The position numbers were made by a program, and so were the translations under genes. A DNA stretch of 64,000 nt, taken from the NCBI GenBank assembly GCA_964444885.1, contig CAYUIZ010000002.1, positions 32,318 through 96,317 on the forward strand. Reading direction: 5' to 3'. The notes under the pieces were generated by a model, which had not been told where the DNA came from, did no database searches, and saw only the letters and a program-made list of their open reading frames with translations. Within the stretch, counting starts at the first letter, position 1; each line of letters begins with the position of its first letter. The stretch comes from CAYRGQ01 sp964444885 (GTDB taxonomy: Bacteria; Bacteroidota; Bacteroidia; Sphingobacteriales; Sphingobacteriaceae). This document shows positions 1-8,435 of the stretch, piece by piece.

Positions 1-238
1 CTATCTCAACGGGCTGATAAAGCACCCAGGCAAAAGCACCCAATAACACAACGGCCGCCGCGCTCCACCACCAGCCACCCTGCCGCCTGCGTACAGGGGG
101 CATAACGACAACGGGCTTTTCCGTGGCCGCCTGCTCATCCAGACGCGCCGCGATCTTGTCCCACAGGCCGGGCGACGGCTCAGGCGTGTAGCCATCCAGT
201 TTCTTCCGCATCTGGCGGTCAAACTCGTTTTCTTGCAT
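1..238 (-). CDS. Anti-sigma factor-like membrane protein (partial, cut by left edge)
   Basis: The reading frame opens with ATG at 238, two bases after the stop of the sigma factor gene, and runs off the window after 79 codons, so only the N-terminus is visible. It has a charged cytoplasmic segment of about 55 residues with the pattern FDRQMRKKLDGY and LWDKIAARLDE, then a tryptophan-rich start of a membrane helix at about residues 57-74. This arrangement and its position directly after an ECF sigma gene fit the usual Bacteroidota sigma/anti-sigma pair, in which the membrane protein holds the sigma factor inactive. The sensor part lies outside the window. The role is inferred from layout; no zinc anti-sigma motif is visible. 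Confidence 0.6.
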   Translation of the reverse strand, partial: MQENEFDRQMRKKLDGYTPEPSPGLWDKIAARLDEQAATEKPVVVMPPVRRRQGGWWWSAAAVVLLGAFAWVLYQPVEI

Positions 239-240
239 CG

Positions 241-783
241 TCATACGTTTCCTCCTTCTACCTTTAACAGCCTGTCCTGCAGCCATTTTCTGGCGCGCGA
301 CAGCTGTGATTTTGATGCCCCTTCGCTGATTTGGAGCCTCTCCGAAATTTCTTTGTGCGAGTATCCCTCAATCGCATACAGGTTAAACACGATGCGGTAT
401 CCGTCGGGCAGCGCGCGCACCAGCCGCAAGAGGTCTTCGCATTCCAGGTGTTGCAATTCGTACGTGTGCTCCATGTCGTGCGTTTCCTGCCAAGACTGGG
501 TGTCCAGCCGCATGTTTTCGCGGTACGTCGAGATGGCCGTATTGACAATAATACGCCTGATCCAGCCTTCCAACGAGCCGTCGCCCCGGAACCCCTGCAT
601 CGCTGAGAAAACCTTGACGAACCCTGCTTGAAGCATATCTTCTGCTTCAAAAGTGCTTTTGGCGTAGCGCATACATACCCCTAGCATCTTGCTGGCAAAA
701 TGGTGGTACAGCTGCTCTTGCGCGCGCCGATCACCCTGCTTGCATCGCTCCAATAACCTGTCTAGCGTAGCTGTCTGCTCCAA
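241..783 (-). CDS. ECF-type RNA polymerase sigma-70 factor
   Basis: About 180 residues. Region 2 lies at roughly residues 20-90 and includes the core-binding helix around AEDMLQAGFVKVF. Region 4 lies at about 115-170, with the helix-turn-helix YSHKEISERLQISEGASKS that reads the -35 element. The frame stays open upstream to a TTG at 828. I prefer the TTG at 783 because it gives a normal ECF length and is preceded by GGGAAG. The start remains uncertain. It sits directly before the anti-sigma-like gene and probably forms one transcript with it. In some Bacteroidota PorX acts together with an ECF sigma factor; porX lies two genes upstream here, but a link is only inference. Confidence 0.85.
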   Translation of the reverse strand: MEQTATLDRLLERCKQGDRRAQEQLYHHFASKMLGVCMRYAKSTFEAEDMLQAGFVKVFSAMQGFRGDGSLEGWIRRIIVNTAISTYRENMRLDTQSWQETHDMEHTYELQHLECEDLLRLVRALPDGYRIVFNLYAIEGYSHKEISERLQISEGASKSQLSRARKWLQDRLLKVEGGNV

Positions 784-904
784 TGTTTGCTTCCCGTGTT
801 TACCATGAAGATGCAAAAAGACCGGCAAAGGTTGCGTGGGAAAGAAAAAATAATCCGAAAAGGGGATTGTACCACCCGGAAAAATGGCCTGTAAGTTTCA
901 GGAT

Positions 905-1315
905 TTAGGTCACTGCAATCCGGCGGGCACCATCCGCCGCCAAGGACATATGCACGCTTACGGCGTCCGGCGGCAACAACCCGCTTATTTTTTCGGGCCA
1001 TTCCACGAAACAGTACTGGCCGGAATAGAAGTACTCTTCATAGCCCATATCAAATGCTTCCTGTTCGGATTTCAGCCGATAAAAATCGAAGTGGTACACC
1101 GGTCCTTGGGCGGACTCGTATTCATTAACGATCGAAAAGGTCGGGCTGGAGGTGCTTTCGGTGACGCCAAGCGCTTCGCAGAGGGCTTTGATAAGCGTGG
1201 TTTTGCCCACGCCCATATCGGCATAAAAGAGAAATATGCGCCTGCCGGCGCCCGCGGCCAGAATCTGCCGGGCCGCACGGGGCAGGCCGGCTGTGTTCTC
1301 AACGAAGAGGTCCAT
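905..1315 (-). CDS. tsaE: tRNA threonylcarbamoyladenosine biosynthesis ATPase TsaE
   Basis: 136 residues, the normal TsaE length. The P-loop ADMGVGKTT (residues 32-40) is followed by SPTFSIVNEY (57-66) and HFDFYRL (75-81), all family hallmarks. TsaE is the ATPase of the TsaB-TsaD-TsaE machine that makes the essential t6A modification at position 37 of ANN-decoding tRNAs. The start is fixed by the conserved N-terminus and by a TATCTTTG promoter element that ends only 4 bases upstream. The gene follows porX by 21 bases. Confidence 0.93.
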   Translation of the reverse strand: MDLFVENTAGLPRAARQILAAGAGRRIFLFYADMGVGKTTLIKALCEALGVTESTSSPTFSIVNEYESAQGPVYHFDFYRLKSEQEAFDMGYEEYFYSGQYCFVEWPEKISGLLPPDAVSVHMSLAADGARRIAVT

Positions 1316-1319
1316 ACCG

Positions 1320-1327
1320 CAAAGATA
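1320..1327 (-). promoter_or_regulatory. Bacteroidota -7 element TATCTTTG upstream of tsaE
   Basis: TATCTTTG on the minus strand matches the phylum's -7 consensus TAnnTTTG and ends 4 bases before the tsaE ATG. Transcription would be expected to start close to the start codon itself. No convincing -33 TTTG was found. Confidence 0.5.
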
Positions 1328-1336
1328 CGTTTTCGC

Positions 1337-2890
1337 CTATTTTGTCGTATAGGTCGCGATGGGAATAACCATCTCTTCCAAGGAGATGCCCCCGTGCTGA
1401 AACGTTTCGTTAAAGTAGTTAACGAAGTGGTTGTAATTGTTGGGGTAAACGAAGTAGGTCGCTTCCTTGGCGAAGATAAAACTGGAACTCACGTGCAGCT
1501 TGGGCAACATCGCATCATGCGGATTCTTGATGTGAAACACGTCCTTGTCGATGTAGTTGAGGTTCTTGCCTTGCTTATACCGCAGGTTCGTGTTCGTGTT
1601 GCGGTCTCCGATCACCTTACTGGCGTTTTTGACCCGTATCGTGCCGTGGTCCGTCGTGATGATAACCCGTACCCGCTTCTGTGCCAGCCACTTTAGCGTC
1701 TCCAACAGGGGCGAGTGTTCAAACCAGGAAAGCGTGAGCGACCGGTAAGCGGCCTCATCGTTGGCCAACTCACGGATCATCGCCATATCAGTACGGGCAT
1801 GCGACAGCATGTCGACAAAGTTGTATACCAACACATTCAGGTCGTTGGCCATCAGGTTGCTCAGGTTCTCTGTTATGTCCCGGCCTTGTTCGAGCGTCAG
1901 TATCTTGTGGTAGGAATGCTTGATGTCCTTGCGGTAGAGGCGTTTGATTTGGTCAGCCAGAAACTTGTCTTCATGCAGGTTTTTGCCCCCCTCGTCTTCG
2001 TCGTTCTGCCACAATCCAGGGAACCGCTTCTCCATATCAAGTGGCATCATGCCGCTGAATATTGCGTTCCGGGCATATTGGGTCGCTGTCGGCAAGATGG
2101 AGTAATAGCTGCTTTCCTCTTCTAGCCTGAAATAGTTCGTAATCACCTCATTGATGACGCGCCACTGGTCGTAACGCAGGTTATCAATAAGGAAAAAAAA
2201 CGTGGGCTGCCCGCTTTGCAACTGTGGAAACACCTTGCGCTGAAACAACTGGTGCGAAAGGGTGGGCGCGCCGTTTTCACTTTTGACCCAGCCGAGGTAG
2301 TTCTTCTCCACAAATTTGGAAAACTGCATATTGGCCTCGGCTTTCTGCATCGTGAGAATCTCGTGCATGCCGCCATCATCCAGCTTTTCGAGAGACAACT
2401 CCCAATATATCAGCTTTTTGTAGGTTTCTGTCCACTGCTCGTGGTCCAAGTTCTCGTTGAGAATCATCCCAAGATTGCGAAAGTCCTGCTGATAGGCCAT
2501 CGACGTCTTCTCGCTGACCAAACGCTTGTTTTCCGTCAGTTTTTTTATCGTCAGCAGAATCTGTTTGGGGTTGACAGGCTTGATGAGGTAGTCGTCGATT
2601 TTAAAACCGATCGCATCTTCCATCAGGTGCTCTTCCTCGTTTTTGGTGACCAGCACCATCGGCACCGTCGGATTGATATTCTTGAGCTCGCTCAGGGTTT
2701 CAAGTCCGGTCAGGCCCGGCATGTTCTCATCCAAAAACACCAAGTCAAAGTGTCCTTTTTTGAATTCGTCCACCGCATCGTTGCCGTTGGTGACCGTTTT
2801 TACTTCGTATCCTTTTTCATTAAGCAACATGATGTGGGGCCTCAGCAGATCGATCTCGTCATCTGCCCAGAGTATATTTGCGTCTCGCAT
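1337..2890 (-). CDS. porX: PorX-type response regulator with PglZ domain
   Basis: 517 residues. The N-terminal receiver domain (about 1-120) has the acidic pair D10/D11 and the phospho-acceptor D54 in LVFLDENMPG. The rest is a PglZ, alkaline-phosphatase-like domain with metal-site motifs such as LIDNLRYDQW and TTDHGTI. PorX is the response regulator that, with the kinase PorY, controls type IX secretion genes; the PglZ part is reported in characterised PorX to act on phosphorylated nucleotides. Its presence implies the organism has a type IX secretion system. PorY is not in this window. tsaE follows it, a common neighbour. Confidence 0.92.
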   Translation of the reverse strand: MRDANILWADDEIDLLRPHIMLLNEKGYEVKTVTNGNDAVDEFKKGHFDLVFLDENMPGLTGLETLSELKNINPTVPMVLVTKNEEEHLMEDAIGFKIDDYLIKPVNPKQILLTIKKLTENKRLVSEKTSMAYQQDFRNLGMILNENLDHEQWTETYKKLIYWELSLEKLDDGGMHEILTMQKAEANMQFSKFVEKNYLGWVKSENGAPTLSHQLFQRKVFPQLQSGQPTFFFLIDNLRYDQWRVINEVITNYFRLEEESSYYSILPTATQYARNAIFSGMMPLDMEKRFPGLWQNDEDEGGKNLHEDKFLADQIKRLYRKDIKHSYHKILTLEQGRDITENLSNLMANDLNVLVYNFVDMLSHARTDMAMIRELANDEAAYRSLTLSWFEHSPLLETLKWLAQKRVRVIITTDHGTIRVKNASKVIGDRNTNTNLRYKQGKNLNYIDKDVFHIKNPHDAMLPKLHVSSSFIFAKEATYFVYPNNYNHFVNYFNETFQHGGISLEEMVIPIATYTTK

Positions 2891-3060
2891 AGTTTTCTTT
2901 GTTGTGTGTATGCCTGTGCCTGCCTTTGGGAGGCGGGGCTGTCCCTCGCAGGCTTCGGACCGCGTTGTGCCGCTGCCTATTTTGGCGAGTTGGCATCACG
3001 AAACTAGGCAAAAGTTAGCGTTTAGGGCAATTTTTAACATAAATTAACAGGGGACAATGC

Positions 3061-3068
3061 TATCTTTG
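3061..3068 (+). promoter_or_regulatory. -7 element TATCTTTG upstream of the HD-lpxD operon
   Basis: TATCTTTG matches TAnnTTTG and lies about 50 bases before the TTG start of the HD gene. It is the only such element in this divergent gap for the plus strand, so it probably drives the lipid A operon. No clear -33 element. Confidence 0.45.
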
Positions 3069-3117
3069 CACTATTCAAAAAATACGGCTTTCCCTCGGTC
3101 GCCGTTGGGACATTAGA

Positions 3118-4362
3118 TTGAACAAGAAAAAAATAATAAACGATCCGGTTTATGGGTTTATCACAATCCCGTCGGATTTTATATTTGACTTAATACAGCA
3201 CCCGTTTTTGCAACGCCTGCGGTACATCAAGCAGGTAAGTATGTCGCACTTAGTCTATCCAGGGGCACTGCATACGCGATTCCAGCATGCACTAGGTGCA
3301 CTGCACTTGATGACCCTGGCCATTGATACGCTGCGAAGCAAAGGGGTGGACATTGGTCCGGAGGAAGAGGAAGCCGTGTTGACTGCCATTTTGCTGCACG
3401 ATGTCGGGCATGGTCCGTTTTCGCACTCGCTCGAGCACACGCTCGTTGAGGGTGTATCCCACGAGTCCCTTTCCTTGCTCATGATGGACCAACTCAACAA
3501 GGAATTCGGCGGACGCCTATCCTTGGCGATTGAAATTTTCCAGAACCGGCACCCCAAGCGCTTCCTTCACCAGCTCGTTTCCGGCCAATTGGACATTGAC
3601 CGCATGGATTACCTGAACCGCGACAGTTTTTTCACGGGAGTGTCAGAAGGCGTCATCAGCTTTGACCGCATTATCAAGATGCTCTACGTGGTCGACAATG
3701 AATTGGTGGTCGAACAAAAAGGCATTTATTCCGTCGAGAACTTCCTGATTGCCAGGCGGCTAATGTACTGGCAGGTGTATCTGCATAAGACGGTCATCAA
3801 CGCCGAGCAGATGCTGCTGAGCATCCTCCGCCGGGCCAAATCCCTCTACGGGAGCGGCAAGACATTGTTCGCATCGCCATCATTGGAACATTTTTTGCGC
3901 AACAGAGTAACCGAACAGAATTTTCGGGAGGATGTGTCGCATTTAGCACATTTTACGCGTTTGGACGATACGGATATTTGGTCGGCCATTAAAGTTTGGG
4001 CGACCGACAGCGACCCCATCCTAAGTATGCTGTGCTCGCGCCTCATTGCGCGGAAACTGTACCATATCGAACTGTATCGACTTGAACCCGACCAGCAACA
4101 AATAGACCTGCTTAAAGCGAAAGCTGTTAGCCACTTTGGCGTTGACCCGGCTTTGGTCGATTACTATATCTGGACGAATTCGATCGAAAACAGTGCATAT
4201 GAGCCGACTGAGGGAAGCATTAAAATATGTATGAAAGACGGGAGTCTGCAGGATATACTCGACGCTTCCGACCTCTCGAACCTGATGGCACTTTCTCGCA
4301 ACGTAAGGAAGTTTGCCGTGTCCTTTCCGAAGGAATTATTGGACACCAGCTTGCCCGCGTGA
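3118..4362 (+). CDS. HD-superfamily phosphohydrolase
   Basis: 414 residues with a TTG start, chosen because the conserved N-terminus (INDPVYGFI) begins right after it and no ATG exists upstream in frame. HD-domain metal ligands are visible: H57 in RFQHALG, H94-D95 in LLHDVGH, and the later Asp in LDIDRMDY. The layout matches the family related to dGTP triphosphohydrolases and SAMHD1, which cleaves nucleotide phosphates; the substrate of this protein is not known. lpxD follows after 28 bases, so it is the first gene of the lipid A operon, an order often seen in Bacteroidota. Confidence 0.88.
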   Translation: MNKKKIINDPVYGFITIPSDFIFDLIQHPFLQRLRYIKQVSMSHLVYPGALHTRFQHALGALHLMTLAIDTLRSKGVDIGPEEEEAVLTAILLHDVGHGPFSHSLEHTLVEGVSHESLSLLMMDQLNKEFGGRLSLAIEIFQNRHPKRFLHQLVSGQLDIDRMDYLNRDSFFTGVSEGVISFDRIIKMLYVVDNELVVEQKGIYSVENFLIARRLMYWQVYLHKTVINAEQMLLSILRRAKSLYGSGKTLFASPSLEHFLRNRVTEQNFREDVSHLAHFTRLDDTDIWSAIKVWATDSDPILSMLCSRLIARKLYHIELYRLEPDQQQIDLLKAKAVSHFGVDPALVDYYIWTNSIENSAYEPTEGSIKICMKDGSLQDILDASDLSNLMALSRNVRKFAVSFPKELLDTSLPA

Positions 4363-4390
4363 GGACCGTAATTATTAATAAAGAGACGTT

Positions 4391-5434
4391 ATGCAATTTT
4401 TAGCACACCAAATAGCCTCACTCATCAATGGCACCATTGAGGGCGACCCCGATGTATCGGTGGAGCGTTTGGCGAAGATCGAAGAGGGAAGCGCGGGAAG
4501 CCTGTCTTTCCTTTCCAACCCCAAATACGAGCCCTACCTGTACACCACCGAGGCCTCCGTGGTCATCGTCAACGAAAGCCTGCAACTGACCAAGGCCGTG
4601 AGCGCTACGCTCATTCGGGTGAAGGACGCTTATTCGGCCTTTTCGACCTTATTGGATGTATATAATCGCCTGCGTTTGGAAAAAACAGGTGTCGAAGAGC
4701 CTTCTTTCGTGCATGAGACGGTCACCCTGGGTGAGGATGTCTATATCGGAGCGTTCAGCTACATCGGCAAAGACACCGTCGTAGGCAACAAGTGCAAAAT
4801 ATACCCCCATGTATACGTCGGAGACAACGTAACCCTAGGCGACAACACGACCCTCTTTCCGGGCGTGGTCGTTTATTTTGACTGCGTGATCGGGAAAAAC
4901 GTCACCATCCATTCGGGTACGGTGATCGGCAGTGACGGTTTCGGGTATGCGCCGCAAGAGGATGGCAGCTACCGCAAGGTTAGCCAAACGGGCAACGTCG
5001 TCATCGGAGACAACGTCGAAATTGGCGCGAACACCGTGGTAGACCGAGCCACCATCGGCTCTACACTTATCCGCGAGGGCGTGAAGTTGGATAACCTGAT
5101 CCAAATCGCGCACAATGTGGAAGTAGGCGAAAACACGGTCATCGCGGCACAGTCGGGTGTTTCGGGCAGCACGAAAATTGGCAAGCGTTCCGTTATTGGC
5201 GGGCAGGTAGGTGTCGTCGGGCACATCAACATCGCGACGGGCACGCAAATCCAAGCACAGTCTGGTGTCAACAAATCCATTCTGGCCGAAGGCAAAAAAT
5301 GGTCGGGCACACCGGCCGCGCCATTCAATGCGCAAATGCGCTCGCAAGTGGTATACTCCAGGCTGCCGGACCTGGAGCGTCGTATCGAACAGCTTGAACA
5401 ACTCCTGTCTAAAGTAGAGTCAGAATCCAAATAG
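4391..5434 (+). CDS. lpxD: UDP-3-O-(3-hydroxyacyl)glucosamine N-acyltransferase LpxD
   Basis: 347 residues. The N-terminal uridine-binding domain (about 1-100) is followed by a left-handed beta-helix of hexapeptide repeats (about 108-310) and a C-terminal helix. H241 in IQIAHNVEVG is the catalytic base by alignment with the family. LpxD adds the second 3-hydroxyacyl chain, N-linked, to UDP-acylglucosamine in lipid A synthesis. The gene is followed 43 bases later by lpxC/fabZ. Confidence 0.96.
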   Translation: MQFLAHQIASLINGTIEGDPDVSVERLAKIEEGSAGSLSFLSNPKYEPYLYTTEASVVIVNESLQLTKAVSATLIRVKDAYSAFSTLLDVYNRLRLEKTGVEEPSFVHETVTLGEDVYIGAFSYIGKDTVVGNKCKIYPHVYVGDNVTLGDNTTLFPGVVVYFDCVIGKNVTIHSGTVIGSDGFGYAPQEDGSYRKVSQTGNVVIGDNVEIGANTVVDRATIGSTLIREGVKLDNLIQIAHNVEVGENTVIAAQSGVSGSTKIGKRSVIGGQVGVVGHINIATGTQIQAQSGVNKSILAEGKKWSGTPAAPFNAQMRSQVVYSRLPDLERRIEQLEQLLSKVESESK

Positions 5435-5477
5435 TGCCGCGCCCGTCGTTTGGCAAGGCTGATTTGCAAACAATAAA

Positions 5478-6884
5478 ATGAACGAAAAACAACGAACCAT
5501 CAATTCCGAAATCACCGTCTCGGGTGTCGGTTTACACACCGGCAAGAATGTGACGATGACCCTCAAACCCGCCGATGAAAACCATTGGTACAAATTCCGG
5601 CGCATTGACCTGCCTGACCAGCCGATCATTGCGGTCGATGCAGACAACGTGACGGACACCTCGCGCGGCACAACCATCGCCTACGGCGGCGCTAGCGTGA
5701 GCACTATCGAGCACCTAATGGCCGCCTTAGTGGGGTTGCAGATTGACAACATCCTGATCGACATCGACGGGCCTGAAGTGCCGATCATGGACGGTAGCTC
5801 CGCTCCGTTTGTCAAAATCCTGCTGGACGCTGGCTTTCGCGATCAGCAAGCGGACCGTGATTTCTACGAAATCCCGCACAACATACACCACAGCGAGCCA
5901 GACCGCAAGGTGGAGATGGTGGCCATGCCGCTTGACGGCTATCGGTTTACGTGCATGATCGACTTCAATTCGCCGGTACTGGGCAGCCAACATGCTTCCA
6001 TCAGTAATATCAGCGAGTTCAGCAAGGAAATTGCTTTTTCGCGTACGTTTTGCTTCTTGCACGAACTGGAAGCACTGGTACAAAACAATCTGATTAAAGG
6101 GGGGGACCTCAACAACGCCATCGTCGTCGTTGACCGCGAAGTGGGTGAAGATGAGCTCGGCCAGATCGCCAAACTATTTAACCGGCAGGCCATCGGCGTA
6201 GCGAAGGAGGGCATCCTGAACAACGTCGAGCTACGTTACCAAAACGAACCGGCACGCCACAAGCTGTTGGACATGATCGGCGACTTGGCACTCGTAGGAC
6301 AGCCCATCAAGGGTCACATTATGGCCGCCCGTCCCGGTCACGCGGCTAACGTGGCTTTTGCAAAGAAAATCAAAGCGCATATCAAAAAAGAGCGAGGCAA
6401 GAAGTACGTGAAGGTCTATGACCCGAACATGCCTCCGGTCTACGACACGGTGCAGATCATGAAAGTGTTGCCGCACCGGCAACCCATGCTGCTGGTCGAT
6501 AAGATTCTGGAGTTGACCAAGACCCACGTGGTGGGATTGAAGAACGTAACGATGAACGAGGACCTGTTCCAAGGCCATTTTCCGGGCGCACCGGTGTTTC
6601 CGGGGGTCCTGCAGATCGAGTCGATGGCGCAGACAGGCGGTATCCTCGTGCTGAACACGGTTCCTGATCCGGAAAACTACCTGACGCTCTTCCTGAAAAT
6701 CGACAACGCACGGTTTAGGGCGCAAGTCTATCCTGGCGACACCATCATCTTCCGCTGCGACCTCCTGGAGCCTATCCGGCGGGGCATTGCACAGATGAAA
6801 GGCGTAGGAATGGTAGGCGATAAAGTCGTCGTAGAGGCCGAGTTGATGGCCCAAATCGTTAAAATAAAAGAAGCAGAAGCATGA
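5478..6884 (+). CDS. lpxC/fabZ: Bifunctional UDP-3-O-acyl-N-acetylglucosamine deacetylase / 3-hydroxyacyl-ACP dehydratase
   Basis: 468 residues, a fusion usual in Bacteroidota. The LpxC part (about 1-310) has the zinc ligand H79 in STIEHLMAAL and the downstream ligands in HKLLDMIGDLALVG, with the catalytic region KGHIMAARPGHAAN. The FabZ part (about 320-468) has the hotdog motif HFPGAPVFPG with catalytic H367 and E381 in VLQIESMAQ. LpxC performs the committed step of lipid A synthesis and FabZ dehydrates 3-hydroxyacyl-ACP, so both enzymes that compete for this acyl pool are made as one chain. The stop overlaps the lpxA start by 4 bases. Confidence 0.97.
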   Translation: MNEKQRTINSEITVSGVGLHTGKNVTMTLKPADENHWYKFRRIDLPDQPIIAVDADNVTDTSRGTTIAYGGASVSTIEHLMAALVGLQIDNILIDIDGPEVPIMDGSSAPFVKILLDAGFRDQQADRDFYEIPHNIHHSEPDRKVEMVAMPLDGYRFTCMIDFNSPVLGSQHASISNISEFSKEIAFSRTFCFLHELEALVQNNLIKGGDLNNAIVVVDREVGEDELGQIAKLFNRQAIGVAKEGILNNVELRYQNEPARHKLLDMIGDLALVGQPIKGHIMAARPGHAANVAFAKKIKAHIKKERGKKYVKVYDPNMPPVYDTVQIMKVLPHRQPMLLVDKILELTKTHVVGLKNVTMNEDLFQGHFPGAPVFPGVLQIESMAQTGGILVLNTVPDPENYLTLFLKIDNARFRAQVYPGDTIIFRCDLLEPIRRGIAQMKGVGMVGDKVVVEAELMAQIVKIKEAEA

Positions 6885-7675
6885 TACAGCCGTTGGCATA
6901 TATCCATCCGCAGGCAAAGATCGCCCGCAATGTCGTGATCGAACCCTTTGTCACCATCCATAAGGACGTGGTTATCGAGGAGGGCTCGTGGATCGGGTCA
7001 AATGTGACCATCATGGATGGTGCGCGCATTGGCCGAAACTGCCGCATCTTCCCGGGTGCCGTTATTTCGGGCATCCCGCAGGATTTGAAGTTCGACGGCG
7101 AAGAGACCACCGCCGAAATAGGCGATGGCACAACCATCCGGGAGTGCGTAACGGTGAACCGGGGTACGAAAGACAAATGGAAAACCGTCATCGGCAAAAA
7201 CTGCCTGATTCAAGCGTATAGCCATATTGCGCACGACTGCGTGGTGGGCGACAACTGTGTGTTTTCAAACAGCAGCACGCTGGCCGGGCACATCACCGTG
7301 GGCGACTACGTGGTGTTGGCCGGCATGGTGGCCGTGCATCAGTTCTGCCACATCGGCTCGCATGCCTTTATCTCGGGCGGATCGCTCGTCCGCAAGGATG
7401 TTCCGCCATTCGTGAAGGCCGCCCGCGAACCATTGTCCTATGTGGGTATCAACTCCGTCGGCTTGCGGCGCAGGGGGTTCTCCTCCGGGCAGATTAATGA
7501 AATCCAGGATATTTACCGGGTATTGTTCGTCAAGAACAACAACCTGGCCAAGGGGCTGGAGATTATCGAAACAGATTTTAAACCCACGGAAGTCAGGGAC
7601 GAGATCCTGGACTTTATCCGCAACTCCAACCGAGGCGTGATGAAAGGGTTTGGGCAAAGCAAGGGCGTGCTGTAA
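6881..7675 (+). CDS. lpxA: UDP-N-acetylglucosamine O-acyltransferase LpxA
   Basis: 264 residues of hexapeptide-repeat beta-helix followed by a helical C-terminus, the usual LpxA length. H118 in SHIAHDCVVG is the conserved catalytic histidine, and SGIPQDLKF and NSVGLRRRGF are family signatures. LpxA performs the first, reversible acylation of UDP-GlcNAc in lipid A synthesis. It is translationally coupled to lpxC/fabZ through an ATGA overlap. Confidence 0.96.
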   Translation: MIQPLAYIHPQAKIARNVVIEPFVTIHKDVVIEEGSWIGSNVTIMDGARIGRNCRIFPGAVISGIPQDLKFDGEETTAEIGDGTTIRECVTVNRGTKDKWKTVIGKNCLIQAYSHIAHDCVVGDNCVFSNSSTLAGHITVGDYVVLAGMVAVHQFCHIGSHAFISGGSLVRKDVPPFVKAAREPLSYVGINSVGLRRRGFSSGQINEIQDIYRVLFVKNNNLAKGLEIIETDFKPTEVRDEILDFIRNSNRGVMKGFGQSKGVL

Positions 7676-7708
7676 GCGCCCTTCATCAAAAGCGTAAGCG
7701 AGGCGGAC

Positions 7709-8329
7709 GTGGATATCCAGCTGCACGATACAGGGCGTCGGTTTGACCAAGAGTGGATTTTCAGAGGCGTCACGGCGCGCTTCGCTGCCGGCGGACGCTA
7801 CGCCGTGCTGGGGCCGAATGGATCCGGCAAGTCGACGCTGCTCAAAGTACTTTCGGGGTATCTGACGCCATCCGAGGGGCGCGTGGATTTTTCCCTGGCC
7901 GGCCGAGCCATTGCCACGGAGGATATTTTCCGACACTTAGCCTTGGCTGCGCCGTATGTGGAGCTGGTGGAGGAACTGACCTTGGCCGAACACGTCAAGT
8001 TCCATCAGCGGCACAAACCGTTTGTGGGCGGAATGGATGCCGGTGCGCTCATCGACCGCATGGGGCTGGCGAAAGCAAAAAACAAACTTATCCGTCATTT
8101 TTCGTCTGGAATGAAACAGCGCGCCAAACTGGCCTTGGCATGCTTCTCCGATACGCCGCTGCTGCTGCTGGATGAGCCGACAACCAACCTGGACCAAGCG
8201 GGGGTAGCGTGGTACGAACAAACCGTGGCCGATACCTGTCAGGAGCGGCTCGTAGTCGTGTGTTCGAACGTGGAGCGGGAGTATCGCTTTTGCGATCAGC
8301 GGATTCAAATTATGGACTACAAACCCTGA
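7709..8329 (+). CDS. ABC transporter ATP-binding protein
   Basis: 206 residues with a GTG start preceded by GAGGCGGA. Walker A is GPNGSGKST (residues 35-43), the signature is FSSGMKQR, and Walker B is LLLLDEPTTNLD. It is a single nucleotide-binding domain; no membrane partner is encoded nearby. The position directly after lpxA, 33 bases away, is a common arrangement in Bacteroidota, but the substrate is unknown. Export of a lipid or envelope component would fit the context and is only inference. Confidence 0.85.
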   Translation: MDIQLHDTGRRFDQEWIFRGVTARFAAGGRYAVLGPNGSGKSTLLKVLSGYLTPSEGRVDFSLAGRAIATEDIFRHLALAAPYVELVEELTLAEHVKFHQRHKPFVGGMDAGALIDRMGLAKAKNKLIRHFSSGMKQRAKLALACFSDTPLLLLDEPTTNLDQAGVAWYEQTVADTCQERLVVVCSNVEREYRFCDQRIQIMDYKP

Positions 8330-8350
8330 CCGCGGGCCTTGCGGTTTTAT
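8329..8350 (+). terminator. Weak hairpin terminator at the end of the lipid A operon
   Basis: ACCGC and GCGGT form a 5-bp stem around a 7-base loop, starting inside the stop codon of the ABC gene and followed by TTTTAT. The stem is short, so termination may be partial. Confidence 0.35.
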
Positions 8351-8370
8351 GCCGGCGCACTCCGCAAAGC

Positions 8371-8403
8371 TTTGACACCAACCAAAAAAAAAACATATAT
8401 TTG
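8371..8403 (+). promoter_or_regulatory. efp promoter, TTTG-N21-TATATTTG
   Basis: TTTG at 8371-8374 and TATATTTG at 8396-8403 match the Bacteroidota -33 and -7 elements with 21 bases between them, near the usual 19-21. The efp start codon is 33 bases downstream. This is the clearest two-part promoter in the window, as expected for a highly expressed translation factor. Confidence 0.7.
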
Positions 8404-8435
8404 TCCCATTATTTAACCTCTTTTAGAACCCGCAT

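Noticed and set aside
884..1696. Long open frame (270 codons) on the plus strand across tsaE and porX
   Set aside because: Antisense to two well-recognised genes, with no family resemblance; it reflects codon bias of the true genes.
6997..7234. Short frames on both strands inside lpxA and other lipid A genes
   Set aside because: They overlap complete enzymes on the sense strand and have no motifs.
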